The notes under the pieces: model-generated
Told to the model about the DNA's origin: nothing
What the model saw: the letters and a program-made list of their open reading frames with translations, nothing else
Database searches by the model: none
Part shown: positions 1 through 11,212 of the stretch, piece by piece
How positions within the stretch are numbered: position 1 is the stretch's first letter
Layout: each line of letters opens with the position of its first letter
Translations under genes and position numbers: made by a program
Assembly: GCA_917880885.1 (NCBI GenBank)
Contig: OU862909.1
Coordinates: 30,750,405 to 30,814,404 of the forward strand
DNA from: Limnephilus marmoratus
Lineage: Eukaryota; Arthropoda; Insecta; Trichoptera; Limnephilidae
DNA length: 64,000 nucleotides
Direction: 5' to 3'

Positions 1-3000
1 AAAATTCAACTTATAAAACAATATTTTCCGCCCTAGATTCCCCTTATAAAAGAAACGTCAAAGGAAGGTTTAAAAAACGTGAAATCCCTAGAGGTGCAGG
101 TAGAATCGTGTATATTCTGAGATCTTCTGTAATCAGGGGCAGTCAAAGGCTAGTCACTGGTCAGTCGTGAAAGGGGTGGCCGTGACACGGGCCTCTAATA
201 TTATACTGGATCCCAATAGGTGTAAAGCGACTGTAATGCGTCAGGAGACCCGACCAGCGGAACGCCTGGTGACGAATACTAATGGATAGCTGGAAGCGAG
301 CTTCTACCAAACTAGGACCAGATACATAAAGCAAAGTCAAGCCGTACCGTGACTCTAAGATGACCGCAGACGGCAGATTGATAATAGTGTGACAATTGTA
401 AAGAGGTCACTTTATCACAATTGAATAACGATTCGAATTCTTGCATCCTTTAAAGAAGATATTATTATCAACTAATTTTATTCCCTCCTATCATCTTTTT
501 TAGTTGTACCTAATAATATATAATGACAGATAATCGTGTATTGAATAATCTAATAGTATACGCTTGGCATTCATGCGAATTGAGAATCTTTGTACGTATC
601 TACACGATTATTGGAGTTACGGAGTGTTTGGCGTATTCACCTAACGAAGAATTACCTGAATAACGTAACTTCTTGTCGTGGTATCATAAGATTGCGCATT
701 GCGTGGCTGTATGACATTTATTACGTCAATTTGAATACTATATTATATACAATACCTAGAATTATAATGTTATTAAAACATTTATACACATGTAGGTATG
801 TAATCTTAGAATCCTTGACACTACTGTTACAAAGTTACCTACTTACCCAACAAGCGTACGGCAATTATTGATCTGCAAGGTGTAATTGCAGCGAAGTGGA
901 TACATTATACGCCAGGTACCACATACCTATTAGAATTACGCAAATAGTAAACCTGCGCGAGTACCTACTAAAGCAATCTCTGATCACAAGTCAAACTGTG
1001 AGTGTTTTCCGTCAGCAGATGAAACAAGATAAGATTGTAAAGAAACACGCGATCTGTAAAGCTATTTACTATTTAAACAATCCAATAAAGACCCTCCTCT
1101 ATGTTGGATCTGCTAATTCTGTAGCCCCCGGTTTAGTATACAAATACCTTAATTTGGGTCGAACGAACTCGGGTGGTTTGCAAAGTGAGCGTGATAACAA
1201 ACACGAAAAGTAAAATCAACCGATATCCGGGGAGGCGACTGGAGGAAAATGCAAAACGATAATAGCAATCGAATCACGAATGTAATCTATGCCATTGCGG
1301 TGAGGATGCAGAGGGGTCGTGATAGTTGGAAATGTGCGAGGGCGAACTACCCCCGCCCCCGGCCAAACAACCCGGCACGAGAAAAAAGACACCGCGCACA
1401 AATGAATATTTACACAAGGCGTGCGTAGAATCGCAGAATTGTGATACAAATGTATTTTTACTTCGTGGTTTCGGATTGTTTGGATTGGTTGTTCCGTCAG
1501 GATCCTTTCAAAGTCGTTGATGCTACCGTAATGCTGGTATTCAATTGGTGATGCCGAGAGTAATTTTAAGGCAAAGGCATTGTTTGGGTCCGTATCCCGA
1601 AGGGCTTAGTCCCGTGACTGGAATGCCAGGAGCCGGGACTAGAATAGCTGTTTCAGAATACATCCTGCAAACAGACAACAGTCGACCAAAATGAATCCGA
1701 ATGTACGAGTATAAAAGTTTAAATTCTACTTACCTACATTGTCTTCCGATTCTAAGTAGCAAAACTATTCTTGAAAACATGAATAAACCACGGCCATGGG
1801 CCGTAACACAAACGCAGACTCCAAAATGATTCGTCATTACAAATTTTAATTTAGAGCATGTTCAGAAAGACTACAAAAAAGGTCAACCAAATTCGACAGA
1901 AAAGAATCAAAATAATATAATGTATTTTAAAATAATTGTAAACCAACTGAAACTGAAAATCAAGTACCTATCTAACGAATTTATGATGTAAATAAAATTT
2001 CACGTTGAAAACGCAGATCTTTAGAGTTAAGCACTTACTTCTAAGATGAAATACTTAAGGGGTTTATAAAGCTCGAGAGCAATTTCGGCATTATTTACGA
2101 GTTTGATTAAAACTTGAAGGAATACTTGAAAGGAGAAGGAGATGGAGTTGACATATTAATGCTATAATAATAATAATAATCTAGTAATTCATTAAAAAAA
2201 TACTACAGATTCAGGTAACACTTCTAAGACCAAACTGATTGTAATTCGGACATCCACTTATGCACGTACTCGTATTCGTATTTCTAATAAAGCTCGAAGA
2301 ATTGGCTTGGTGAAGTAGAAGAGAAGGTACGAGTACAATATATTATTATAGAAATAGATATTGGATTGGAATTTCTTATTCGTTCATCTCTCGAGATGAT
2401 TTAGTTTTGGTTTGGGATTAAGGTCAAGTGATTCGGAGGAGTTCAGAAATAAGTATTGTTTTAATCAAGTTGAAGGAAAAATTTGCAAAAAACAAATAAA
2501 ATTTGTAGATATTATGAAAAAAATATGATTACGCAGTAAACATCGTATGATATATAGTTTTTTTATTATTCGTTAAAAATATCAAAATAATTTTCATTGA
2601 TAAAAAAAACGATACGGGGGAGGGGAAATGATCAATACAGCTGGAGTGAAGTGAGCGTACCCAAAACGTTATATGATGTTGGAATTTTTTTCTGAAATCT
2701 TCTATGAAAATAATATATTTAAATTCTGTGGTTGGGTAAGAATGACCGTTCTCGTATTCAAATTCCTCAATTTAATTTGGTAGATGTCATAACCCGGTGG
2801 CTGTATGCGGTATAAGACTGTACGTGCAGAATGTAAGGGGAAACGTCTTTGGACCACTCGACATAGAAAGGGCAGAGAAAAGTCCAATAAAAAGTAAAGT
2901 AGACACTGAATAAGATTAGCATTTTATACGGGAGGAAAATTGGAACGACGACTGTGTAAACAAAAGTAGGAAAAGAAACGGATATGTTTACATTCATATT

Positions 3001-3828
3001 AAGATAGCTCGGAGGAAGTTTTTCATTCGCGACTCTTCCGTTCATTTCCTCATTCTAATTGTAAGTTTTCGAATTGTTTATAATTCAGATTTTATTCTGA
3101 AAAGAGCCAATACAGAATATAAGATACATTAGCATTAAGAAATATTAAAAGTAAATGCATGATTTTTATTATCACGATATGATACTTTTCGACTTATTTT
3201 GATAGTGACCATGCATGCAAACTAAGGACTGTGAAAACTTTTAGGTTTTATAATATTTTTTGTGATAACATAAAGTGATAATAAATATGTGTGTCTTCAG
3301 CCATTGCTCTTTTGCAAGGCTTTACATTAATACCATATACTCGTATTGCCAGATACATCTAGTTAGATCAAACATGTTAGCGTGATTCAAAGACATATTC
3401 ACTTTGCTACACACATCTTTTCGTTTGGAACACAGTTGCCAGTTGCCAGGGCCAGTTGTGTGTGGGAGTGGATAGCTAGGTCTGCTGTACGAGTAGAGTT
3501 TCTACAGTGAGGCTTCTACCTACTTCAAGAACTCCATTCACACGAGCATTCTACAAGACAAACAGAGGACGATCACAACATACCGACGATAGCGTGCATA
3601 CAGGAAAAACACGAGTGTATAAGTATTAAAATATATACATTTATCAGGTCCCAACATTGAATTAAAGCGGGTTAGCGGAAACAAGGTGAAATGTACCGAC
3701 ACAGCGTATCTGTGTTATCTGAGTAGGGGGTATTTTTCACAAGACAATGCTCCAAGGAAAACTGCCACGAGTCGTGGGATGGTGGTGAGGCAGGGGGAGG
3801 GGGTGGAGGTCGGGAGGACGGGACTCAC
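1..3828. other. Non-coding stretch downstream of the last visible exon
   Basis: This lies 3' of the alternative exon at 3829-3916 on the minus strand and is probably intron of the same gene. I looked on the minus strand for the segment expected next in an RluA protein (VHPCGR-like, then the HRLDR catalytic motif) and did not see it. Short ATG-initiated ORFs at 590-871 and 896-1213 resemble no family I know and have no flanking gene signals. A short TAATAATAATAAT run sits near 2165. Nothing else is recognisable. Confidence 0.6.
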
Positions 3829-3916
3829 CGGCAGAGAGCATGGTTTGTCTAATACGACCAGTTCGTCATCCACGTGAATCAGTTTGACCCTGTCGGCGAG
3901 TACTGGAGTCTCGTGC
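3829..3916 (-). CDS. RPUSD2: RPUSD2-like pseudouridine synthase, alternative exon B (internal coding exon)
   Basis: This 88-bp internal exon has acceptor AG at 3918-3917 after a pyrimidine-rich stretch, and donor GTGAGT starting at 3828. Joined to the AG that ends the exon at 24225, it reads RHETPVLADRV, then LIHVDDELVVLDKPCSLP. In RluA/RPUSD2-type pseudouridine synthases this is the start of the catalytic domain: the (V/I)(V/L)DKP strand-loop that precedes HPCGR and the catalytic Asp motif. Entry is phase 2 and exit phase 0, identical to the exon at 6751-6838. The two share 13 of 30 residues (R, H, E, P, V, H, D, V, V, K, P, S, P), and most other changes are conservative (D/E, I/L/V). It is the more divergent of the pair. 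Intact splice sites and frame argue against a dead duplicate. Mutually exclusive use is inferred from phase and length; it has not been observed in transcripts. Confidence 0.87.
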
Positions 3917-4747
3917 CTTCGTGATGTCGGTATACCAGGAGCACAAGATAGAAACAGAAAAAAATCCAAATAAAAGTCATCGCAATTAGCGACAGGACAG
4001 ACAGCGCCTGGCTGCTAGTGGCTAATGTGACAATGCCACTGGTACTGGCACCTGCAAGCAACCTAGAACGGGAACATATCTACAGAGGACAAATCGCTGA
4101 TCGTGTGTTGTGTATGTGTATTTATGGTCGGAAAATGAGCGTCTGCCCGTTTGAAGCATTGCTCGGGTAAAATGAAATTACTTTTGATTAATCTGAATAC
4201 TTTTCATGCTTAAGGGATGAATAAATATAATAGACAATACAAATAAAAATAATAACATGAAAATGTGAACTCCGAGGACTGCTTAGTAAAACTGAGACAG
4301 TGAAATATACAGGATTTATATTATCAATGTGATATTATGATGGTTGCATGCACCATTCCTTACTACACAAGGGATGTCAAACATATTCAGTTCACACGAA
4401 ACGTTTTTAAAATAAAGATTGATCTACATAAAACAGCGCGAAGTCGGAAAACTTCCGCAGAAGCTTGTCAAGTGAAGGAAATCAAATTAGTGAGGGGAAA
4501 TAGAAATAGCGTACCAACGTAAATGGTAGTTATATAGTCTCCAGATATAGTCTCGGTATATAGTCTCCAGATATCACTGTATCAGTCAATTAGCTAAACC
4601 CAGCATGTTGTTTACGAGGTAAGTCACGAAAGGACGAATAAAGACATTCAAAATAAAACAGAACATATAACAACAAAGAAAAAGAAGACAAAAAACATTG
4701 TTTTCACTGTCTGAAGGTCGGCGTAAAAAACATTTATTTATATATTT

Positions 4748-4945
4748 GACCGGTCAGTGGTTGAGTGGGCATAGCGCTTGGGTCCCACCCGAACGTCGCG
4801 TGTTCGATTCCTCGGCTGGCTAAGTCCTCCATCACAACACACATTTTCGGCTTTCTGTGGTGGTAGTAGGAGATTTTCAAACATTGTTGGGTTATTCGTA
4901 ACCCGGGAATGTTTGTCTTTCTTTAAAAAAATGTATATATTTATT
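4748..4945 (+). mobile_element. tRNA-derived SINE (family distinct from SINE-A)
   Basis: The head carries an A-box-like TGGTTGAGTGGGCATAGCGC and a B-box-like GTGTTCGATTCCTC about 35 bp apart, as in a tRNA gene. A tRNA-unrelated body of about 110 bp and an A-rich 3' tail follow. I saw only one copy in this window. No intact cloverleaf is obvious, so it is a SINE head and not a functional tRNA. Confidence 0.7.
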
Positions 4946-5301
4946 AATTTAAAACAAAATAGTCCACACCACATGGTGAATACGCGAAAAGTTTATGGAA
5001 GGAAACGTTTCACAACTTGTATAAAATACCCCGTTGGAATCAAGCTTTTCTAGGAATTTAAACCCTCGCGTGTGTAAAACATATTATTTAACCTCTGATT
5101 TATCTGATTGATAAAGAATACACATAATTCTTCTTCGTGGAAGACTTTAAAAACTAAGCTTACGTGCAAAGGTAACCCAACGAGATCTTATTTCTGCTCG
5201 CGACGAATGAGTTATTGTTCTGTTTTGAATAGTGGAATTTCGCCATCTTTCACTTTGGGATAAACATAAAGATAAAGAATTGAGTGCAGTTTACACGCGG
5301 T

Positions 5302-5543
5302 AGAAGTGAAACTTTACCAAAACAATCTCAACCAATACTTGAAAAGTGAGGTCATAATCAAAGCGATCAATGAGCGCAGACCAGCGTAATTTCCGTTTCA
5401 TATCTCAACCAACAGGAGCCTTTAAAAGTGACATCATAATCAAAGCGGTCAATGGGCGCAGTTGATGCGTCGCAGGTGCAGTAATCGTCATTTCCGTTTC
5501 ATCCGAAATCCAAATCATAGCGGGGCTATAGAAGTTTCACTTC
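5302..5543. mobile_element. MITE with GAAGTGAAACTT-type terminal inverted repeats
   Basis: The left end reads AGAAGTGAAACTTTA and the right end reads its inverse, TAGAAGTTTCACTTC. Internally a 77-bp segment beginning TCTCAACCA is duplicated in tandem (about 5326 and 5403), each copy carrying AATCAAAGCG and TTTCCGTTTCAT. Related sequence occurs inverted at 11757-11850. An element with similar ends is at 15847-16056. Confidence 0.6.
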
Positions 5544-6750
5544 AAAAACGACAGAAATATATGGAGGTGTGATATCGAAGTCTTTGTGATAATTCAAAAC
5601 TTATACCGTTTATAGTTCAGGAGGGCCGACTTGTGTAACGAAGGTTCAAGCGTCTAAATGTCAAAAGTTTGCATAAACTGTCTACCCCACCAAGTACTCC
5701 TACCGTGCGGCGCGCGGCGGTGAGAGGATATTCACAGTAGGTACAACCGGGTGGCAGTTAACAGGGAGGGAATATTCTTCAAGGTATTCTGATTGTCAAC
5801 TAAACAATAGAGAAACTGTGAAGAGATGTGAGGAGCACAATAAGAGGGAGGGTAACAGTAACGGGTAAGGGTTGAAAACGCAACACGTAAACTTGATGCA
5901 CCCTTCGCACACGTCAGATCCGGAGTCCAGAAGTGGAGAAAAGGAATCTTGACGTGATTAATCTCTGACACGATAGCGTTAAAATGGGAGCAAAGTAAAA
6001 GTGGTTCTACTTCCATACCGAATCTGATTTACTACAAAAGCCCTGACTCCAACACTTGGAAGAGAAAAGTTCCATCGAACACCCCCCGTGATACAGTCTA
6101 TAAGCTCCCTATAAATATAAAACCTTAAATATGAATTTCCTCCGACGGAAGTATTGATATCCAAGAACGCGAATATGCTTTTTACATAATCGAAAACTGG
6201 CGTGATACGTTATATTGACAGGAACAAGTGATTAAATGGTTTTTGAACGATTATTGACGGGGAAGAAACGGGCACGGCAAAGAAAGTTTTACAAGGGTTA
6301 ACCAAATGGAAGATATTAACATCATAATACATATCATAAGTTGTTGTGCTCGGCCATCGATTGAGTAAATCGATACCTTTTCAATTTTATACAAAATATT
6401 TTTTTTATCTATTTAACGCATTGAATCCACCTCTCAAGTTTAAAATAATCGATTGCTACTAAAACGATATAGAAATGATGCTACTTAATAATAATTTTAA
6501 ATTTCAAGGTATAAATTTGAGTGATGTTTCGTAACGGAGTATAAATACCAATTTATAAGCGATAACAATAACATAAAATGTACCTATACACATGCTGTTA
6601 GTAAATACAGATCTACAATGGACGAAGGTTGAGGTTAGTATTGGTCATGCACAAGATACAGGAGAACAGAACAGAACACAGAATAGAGAGGGCCGTGTGT
6701 GCACACGTGGTATAGCGTGGAAGCTGATGGCGGTCTCATAAGCCACTTAC

Positions 6751-6838
6751 GGGGATGGATGCTGGTTTGTTGACGACCACAATATCCTCGTCCATGTGAA
6801 CCACGGTGATTGGTTGGCAGGTCACCGGAACCTCGTGT
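6751..6838 (-). CDS. RPUSD2: RPUSD2-like pseudouridine synthase, alternative exon A (internal coding exon)
   Basis: This 88-bp internal exon has acceptor TGCAG ending at 6839 and donor GTAAGT starting at 6750. Spliced to the exon ending at 24225, it reads RHEVPVTCQPITVV, then HMDEDIVVVNKPASIP. It is the closer match to the canonical RPUSD2/RluA segment in which RHEPPV leads into the DxDIVVVxKP strand and SIPVHP. Family knowledge: these enzymes convert uridine to pseudouridine in RNA, and this segment packs near the active site just before the HRLDR motif carrying the catalytic aspartate. Entry phase 2 and exit phase 0 match exon B exactly. Reading on from A into B puts B out of frame and meets TGA at exon B bases 49-51, so one transcript cannot usefully carry both. 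Confidence 0.92.
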
Positions 6839-8750
6839 CTGCAATCCAACGCACAATTAGCAAACCGGACATGGGTTAAGGAAGTGGACTCGGTAAGGTC
6901 AATGTTCCACCGTCCGGGACAAGGTGCGATGAAAACAAACATATCGTATGTAGGATGGTTAGGTTAGGTTCAATTGTCAAGGAAAACAGGACGATGGTGA
7001 AAATATGTATTAAGATAACTCGATTAATAATAGAAAGGAATGACTGCATTCGCAGCCTAAGTCACTAATACGATTAAACTAAAGATCGAAAAAACAAAAA
7101 TATACAAATTGTTAAAGAAGTCCATACATAAAATTGTGATAGTTCAGAAAACGGGGACATGTATAAAATGGGGGGGAAAAAAACTTTGAAACGATGGAAG
7201 ACAGCTGGGAATAAATCCCCACGATGTAGTAAATTATTTTGGCAAGGAGTTTACAATACAAGTTAACAGGGAGAAATCGTGATAGTGAGTAGGTGGCTGG
7301 CCTACACGCCTTCGACCCACTGAGGAGAAATGTGACGGGGTTACTTGGGGGGTGGTTTTACTTACTAAATGCATTACTACTGATCGATTTTCTTGCTCCG
7401 TGAGGGAAACATCATATAGTGAAGTTTGATAGGGTGGAGAAACAAATTACTTAGGTGGCATGAAATATTTAGAATATAACAGTAGACAAACAAGGATATT
7501 TTCATAAAATAATAATAATTTAATTTTGGTTTGTATTTTCAATACCCACATTATTTATAACACTGTTAAGAGAAATAGGTTAAGGTAGCAGCATACATAT
7601 ATATTAAAATAAATAGTTTTGGAAGAAAAATGTTAAAATATACAAGAACATTGTCCACACAATATTACAGGGAGAATATTTTATAACAACAAAAAAACCA
7701 GGCGGAATGAGTAAAATAATAAAGAGATTTCAATAAAATGTCTGGTGTTGGGAGATTATCCGAAGCCTTTGATATACACAAGAACTTGAACGCCAGAACA
7801 AGTAGATGATAATATAAGAAGTAAATACATTTTTAAAATCAGTGTTTAAAATAGTGATGAGTATTGAAAACCAGACTTAGTAAATGTACACCTCAAAGTT
7901 AGTTTTATACATACCTAATAAGAATAACATTGATTTACAAACAAGGTCATAATAATAATATTAAATGTTTAAAAACACGCTCTATTGAATAGTTTTTTGT
8001 GTAGAATACATAATGAAGAATGACATAATAAGTTGATTCCTTGTAGATAATGGATAGGGAAAGCGTACTCAAACATTTCAGCAAAAGGTAAAAGCTCTTT
8101 AAAGTCAACAAACGTAGAAGTGATCGGGCACAGATAGGCACCACGAATAAAAGAATGTACTCACCGGGGGGTAGTTTGGATACACGTACGAATGCGTGAT
8201 CGCTTCATACGCGTGGCCGCAGTTTTACTCGCATCATCTGGCAGAGCTGCTCCTGGCTCAGGCACCCGCCCCCGCCCCCGCCTGAAGTTGGGCTCAGACG
8301 TGTCCGAAATAATAAATAATCGACTAACTCACCTCTGAGCGCCGCGCAGATTCCACAACACAGGACTCGTATCTTCCGAACTTTTCCCTTTCACTAACTT
8401 TGCATTGTGCGGAAGTTATCTCGATTTGCAGGCCAACGTCAGATCTCATTTATTAACACAGATATTATGGTAAAAAAACCTTTAATGATTGCGGTTCTTC
8501 TTATGTGGTATGGTGCGAGGCAAAGGGAAAATCAAGTTCTGAAGAGCGATTCTGTATCTTTCGTAGATACGGAAACGATTTCATACGTAATCGACTGTTA
8601 AATTTGTGTGCTTTTCTATGGCTGTCAATTGCTTTTTTAATGGGTATCGTAGACAGATACCAGACAGCTTCATTACTTTGCAATGAATGGTACCTGCATA
8701 TTACCACAGAATACAACTTAAATACAACAATATACCCTAAAATATATTCA

Positions 8751-8965
8751 GAATCTTAACGATGTAAGTAAAGAAGCCGTGTATACAAATTGCGACTCGC
8801 GACCCGTGTATTAGACGGAATTACTGTCGAATTTGCCGTATCAAAGAAAAGTAGAAGAAGAAAAATAATGTGGGAATCTTAACAACGTAAGTGAAGAAAG
8901 CGTGTGAACAAATATACGCCGCGGCACGGCGTATTGGACGAACGTACGGTCAAATTCACCTTAGC
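8751..8965. repeat. Imperfect tandem duplication, about 120-bp period
   Basis: GAATCTTAACGATGTAAGTA with its following sequence (AAGAAGCCGTGT, GTATTAGACGGA, GTCGAATTTGCC) recurs about 120 bp later as GAATCTTAACAACGTAAGTG (AAGAAAGCGTGT, GTATTGGACGAA, GTCAAATTCACC). Only two units are seen. Confidence 0.6.
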
Positions 8966-9194
8966 AGGCCTGGAGAATGGACCTTTCCGCCGCGTTCATT
9001 TTAATTCATTCTGAAGAACGTGTTACAAATATTTAAAATGTGTCTCCATGTTGTCCTCCCGAAGTTATTAATTCATCGTCTAGAAAAATAAAATCTGGTG
9101 CTTACCGCTAACTTTATAGATGAAAAACGGGTTATAAAGTTTTAAAATCGTTGTACATAAAATATATTAATGGTAAAGGTACAGTTAGCTAGCC

Positions 9195-9338
9195 TGGGAA
9201 CGTCCTCAAAGACATATCCATCTTGGAGCTTCCAAACTGGAGAGAGCTGGCACAAAACCGAGATGAGTGGAGGAAGACTCTTGAGGAGGCCAAGACCCAC
9301 CAGGGGTTGTAGAGCCAATAGTGATGATGATGATGACA
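9195..9338 (+). mobile_element. 3' end of a truncated non-LTR retrotransposon
   Basis: Reading forward, the last codons give NWRELAQNRDEWRKTLEEAK then THQGL and a stop at about 9310. This is a C-terminal signature of lepidopteran RT-encoding LINEs. It is followed by a GATGATGATGATGA microsatellite tail, as expected for target-primed insertion. Only the 3' end is present. Confidence 0.6.
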
Positions 9339-10142
9339 GTTTTTATTAATTTAAAATTTAAACAACTCGCATCCCTTATGCGGCAGGGAAATAAAAAAGT
9401 AATTATAGTTACGAATTTGCCGGAAACGATTAAACGTTGTGTACCGCCTTAAAACGTACATTAAATTAATAAACGATGGTGTATACTTGCAGTAATTCGT
9501 GTTTTAAACTATCTAAACTAAAATATGAGACAGCTGAAATCCCTGAAATCTGGCATTGCTCAACGTCACCCACGGAAAAAGCAAATAACAGCCATAGAAA
9601 ATCACACAATTTGACAGTCGATTACGAACGAAATCGATTCTGTACCTTTTGTAGTTACAGAATCGCATGGCAGGACTAATTAATCGGAGTAATACACATT
9701 AATTAATCATTCCAATAAACACAACCAAAGTAATTCAATGAAATACAGATCGCTAGGGGATAAACGCTGGAAAAAGAAACTTGTAACACAATGTTAAAAT
9801 CAAAACAAAGTCGCAAGTAAAAGAAAAGCGGGTGAAACGGTACAGAAGTAATTAACGAAGAACTCCCTGTATCTGTAATTCACGGGGAGTGGATACTTAC
9901 CTATTCATTAGAAGGGAGTACAGAGGTACTAATGTACTAATGGGATGCCAACAGTTACTTACCTGCTATTTGCTGTAATGGCGACCTGCTTTAATCCATT
10001 ATTTGTGTCTGACAAACTTTAGGCCATTAATACTTGTATCAGTTTAGGTCGGAAAGCGATAGTCGTTGGAAGTAAATTGACAAAAACTATTAGTGTTGTA
10101 TACAAAAAAAAATTGTTTTTATAAACGTTGCATAAAACATTT

Positions 10143-10275
10143 TGGGAGACGGATGTGGGTACCGCCCCCGGGGAACCATTTATTGGATAACCAACACCTC
10201 TGCTGCATGTCACCTTAAGTGGTTCGGTGACTTAACAGGGGTGCCTGGGTTCATGGGGTGAAGTTTGTCCAAGAA
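10143..10275 (+). mobile_element. SINE-B copy, 5' part only
   Basis: This carries the family start (GGTACCGCC, ATTGGATAACCAACACCTC, GGTTCATGGGGTG) and stops after the first ~130 bp. A fuller copy in the same orientation begins 17 bp later, so this is a partial tandem arrangement. Confidence 0.75.
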
Positions 10276-10291
10276 ATTTTCAAATCTTACC

Positions 10292-10621
10292 TGCGGGAAT
10301 GGGTACCGCCGCCCCGGGAACCTTTATTGGATAACCAACACCTCTGCCATAGGTCACCCCAAGTGGCTCGCTACGTTTGGTGATTTAGTAGGGGTGCCCG
10401 GGTTCATGGGGTGAGGTTTGTCTAGGTCTTGGAGGCGGATGACCAGGACATACTGAACCCCAGATTCCTACCCACCCCTCAAACCCTTTTCCTTCCCAGA
10501 ACTCTTCTTTCCTTCCCTTCCTTAAAAAAACCCCTCCACACAGCATCCCCAAAGATGACATAGGTCCCGAGGGAAATTATTTTCCTCAGGGCCTCCTGTG
10601 TGGAGCTCATGTAAAAAAAAA
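10292..10621 (+). mobile_element. SINE-B copy, full length
   Basis: This is a typical family member. The head is GGGAATGGGTACCGCCGCCC, followed by ATTGGATAACCAACACCTC, a central GGCGGATGACCAGGACATAC segment and a pyrimidine-rich block. The tail runs CTCCACACAGCATCC to CTCCTGTGTGGAGCTCATG and ends in an A run. Length is about 330 bp. The final 80 bp equal the 3' end of the LINE at 43107-44785. Confidence 0.85.
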
Positions 10622-10769
10622 TAATATAGATTTATGAATATCACAAGACAAAAAATCTCTCGAAAAAGTCGAATGAAAATCATTTGAAAAAATTAACGAA
10701 TTTATAAAAAAAATCACTTGTTATAATTAGATGGGTCGTATTAATCGGTCGATATCAGCTAGGGAGCTT

Positions 10770-11212
10770 ACGGTTAAACGTCACGTACGTTATAATCTAC
10801 GCATTCACAGATGGCGCAAATTAAATTATTTTAGGTTTTTAACACTTTTTGCACGTTACCCTTTAAAATCTTGAGGTGAATTAATTGTTTGCGCCCGTAC
10901 ATATTTAATATGAATATAAATAAATAGTTTTGTCCATAAACAAACCCAAATCTTTCAAGAAAGGCTGATAAATACAATATTGGATTGAGTCACCGATACA
11001 AAATTGAATTTTTCAGCCTCTCTTGAAAGATGTGGGTTTGTTTATGGACAAAATTATTTATTTATATTCATATTAAATATGTACGGGTGCAAACATTTAA
11101 TTTACCTTAATATTTTAAAGCGTAACGTGCAAAAAGTATTAAAAACCTAAAATAATTTAATTGGCGCCATCTGTGAATGTATAGATTATAACGTACGTGA
11201 CGTTTAACGATT
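10770..11212. mobile_element. Foldback element: ~200-bp arms, 42-bp spacer
   Basis: The arms 10770-10969 and 11012-11212 are near-perfect inverted copies. GTCACGTACGTTATAATCTA, CAGATGGCGC, CGTACATATTTAATATGAAT, CCATAAACAAACCC and TCTTTCAAGA all reappear inverted in mirrored order. No ORF is present. A diverged single arm lies at 57955-58115. The transcript of such an element would form a long hairpin. Confidence 0.85.

Larger units (their letters stand above)
3917..6750 (-). other. 2.8-kb intron between the two alternative exons
   Basis: This separates exon A (6751-6838) from exon B (3829-3916). It contains a tRNA-like SINE (4748-4945) and a MITE (5302-5543) but no further RluA-like coding segment on the minus strand. 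That matters because it excludes a simple tandem copy of the whole gene: neither the remaining 3' exons of a first copy nor the 5' exons of a second copy are present between A and B. A short direct duplication of an ATATAGTCTCCAGATAT-type unit lies at about 4530-4576. Confidence 0.7.
8545..9665. repeat. Inverted repeat pair (about 95-bp arms) or two opposed MITE copies
   Basis: The segment at 8545-8640 (GCGATTCTGTA through CTATGGCTGT) recurs inverted at 9570-9665 (CAGCCATAG through ACAGAATCGC) with scattered mismatches. The similarity continues slightly inward (TGGGTATCGT against TGGGTGACGT). Either the whole 1.1 kb is one non-autonomous DNA element with long inverted ends, or two copies of one short element inserted in opposite orientations. 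Confidence 0.6.
6839..10142 (-). other. 3' part of the 17.4-kb intron
   Basis: This holds the intron end and acceptor of exon A, an inverted repeat pair (8545-9665), a tandem duplication (8751-8965) and a LINE tail (9195-9338), all listed separately. A GC-rich patch at 8160-8290 ends in a donor-like GGTGAGTA on the minus strand but has no usable reading frame. A short TTAGGTTAGGTT lies near 6961. The rest shows nothing recognisable. Confidence 0.5.

Noticed and set aside
590..1213. Two forward ORFs of 93 and 105 codons
   Set aside because: No recognisable motif, no splice or promoter context, and composition like surrounding intron.
3917..6750. Possibility that exon B is from a second tandem copy of the gene
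   Set aside because: No S4-domain exon lies between exons A and B, and no catalytic or 3' exon of a first copy is there either.
6956..6973. TTAGGTTAGGTT, resembling the insect telomere repeat
   Set aside because: Fewer than three units; expected by chance in AT-rich DNA.
8160..8290. GC-rich minus-strand patch ending in a good donor (GGTGAGTA) with a peptide-like YEAITHSYVYPNYPP
   Set aside because: The frame has a TAA directly upstream with no acceptor that excludes it. It lies between two exons that already join without a gap, and no known domain matches.
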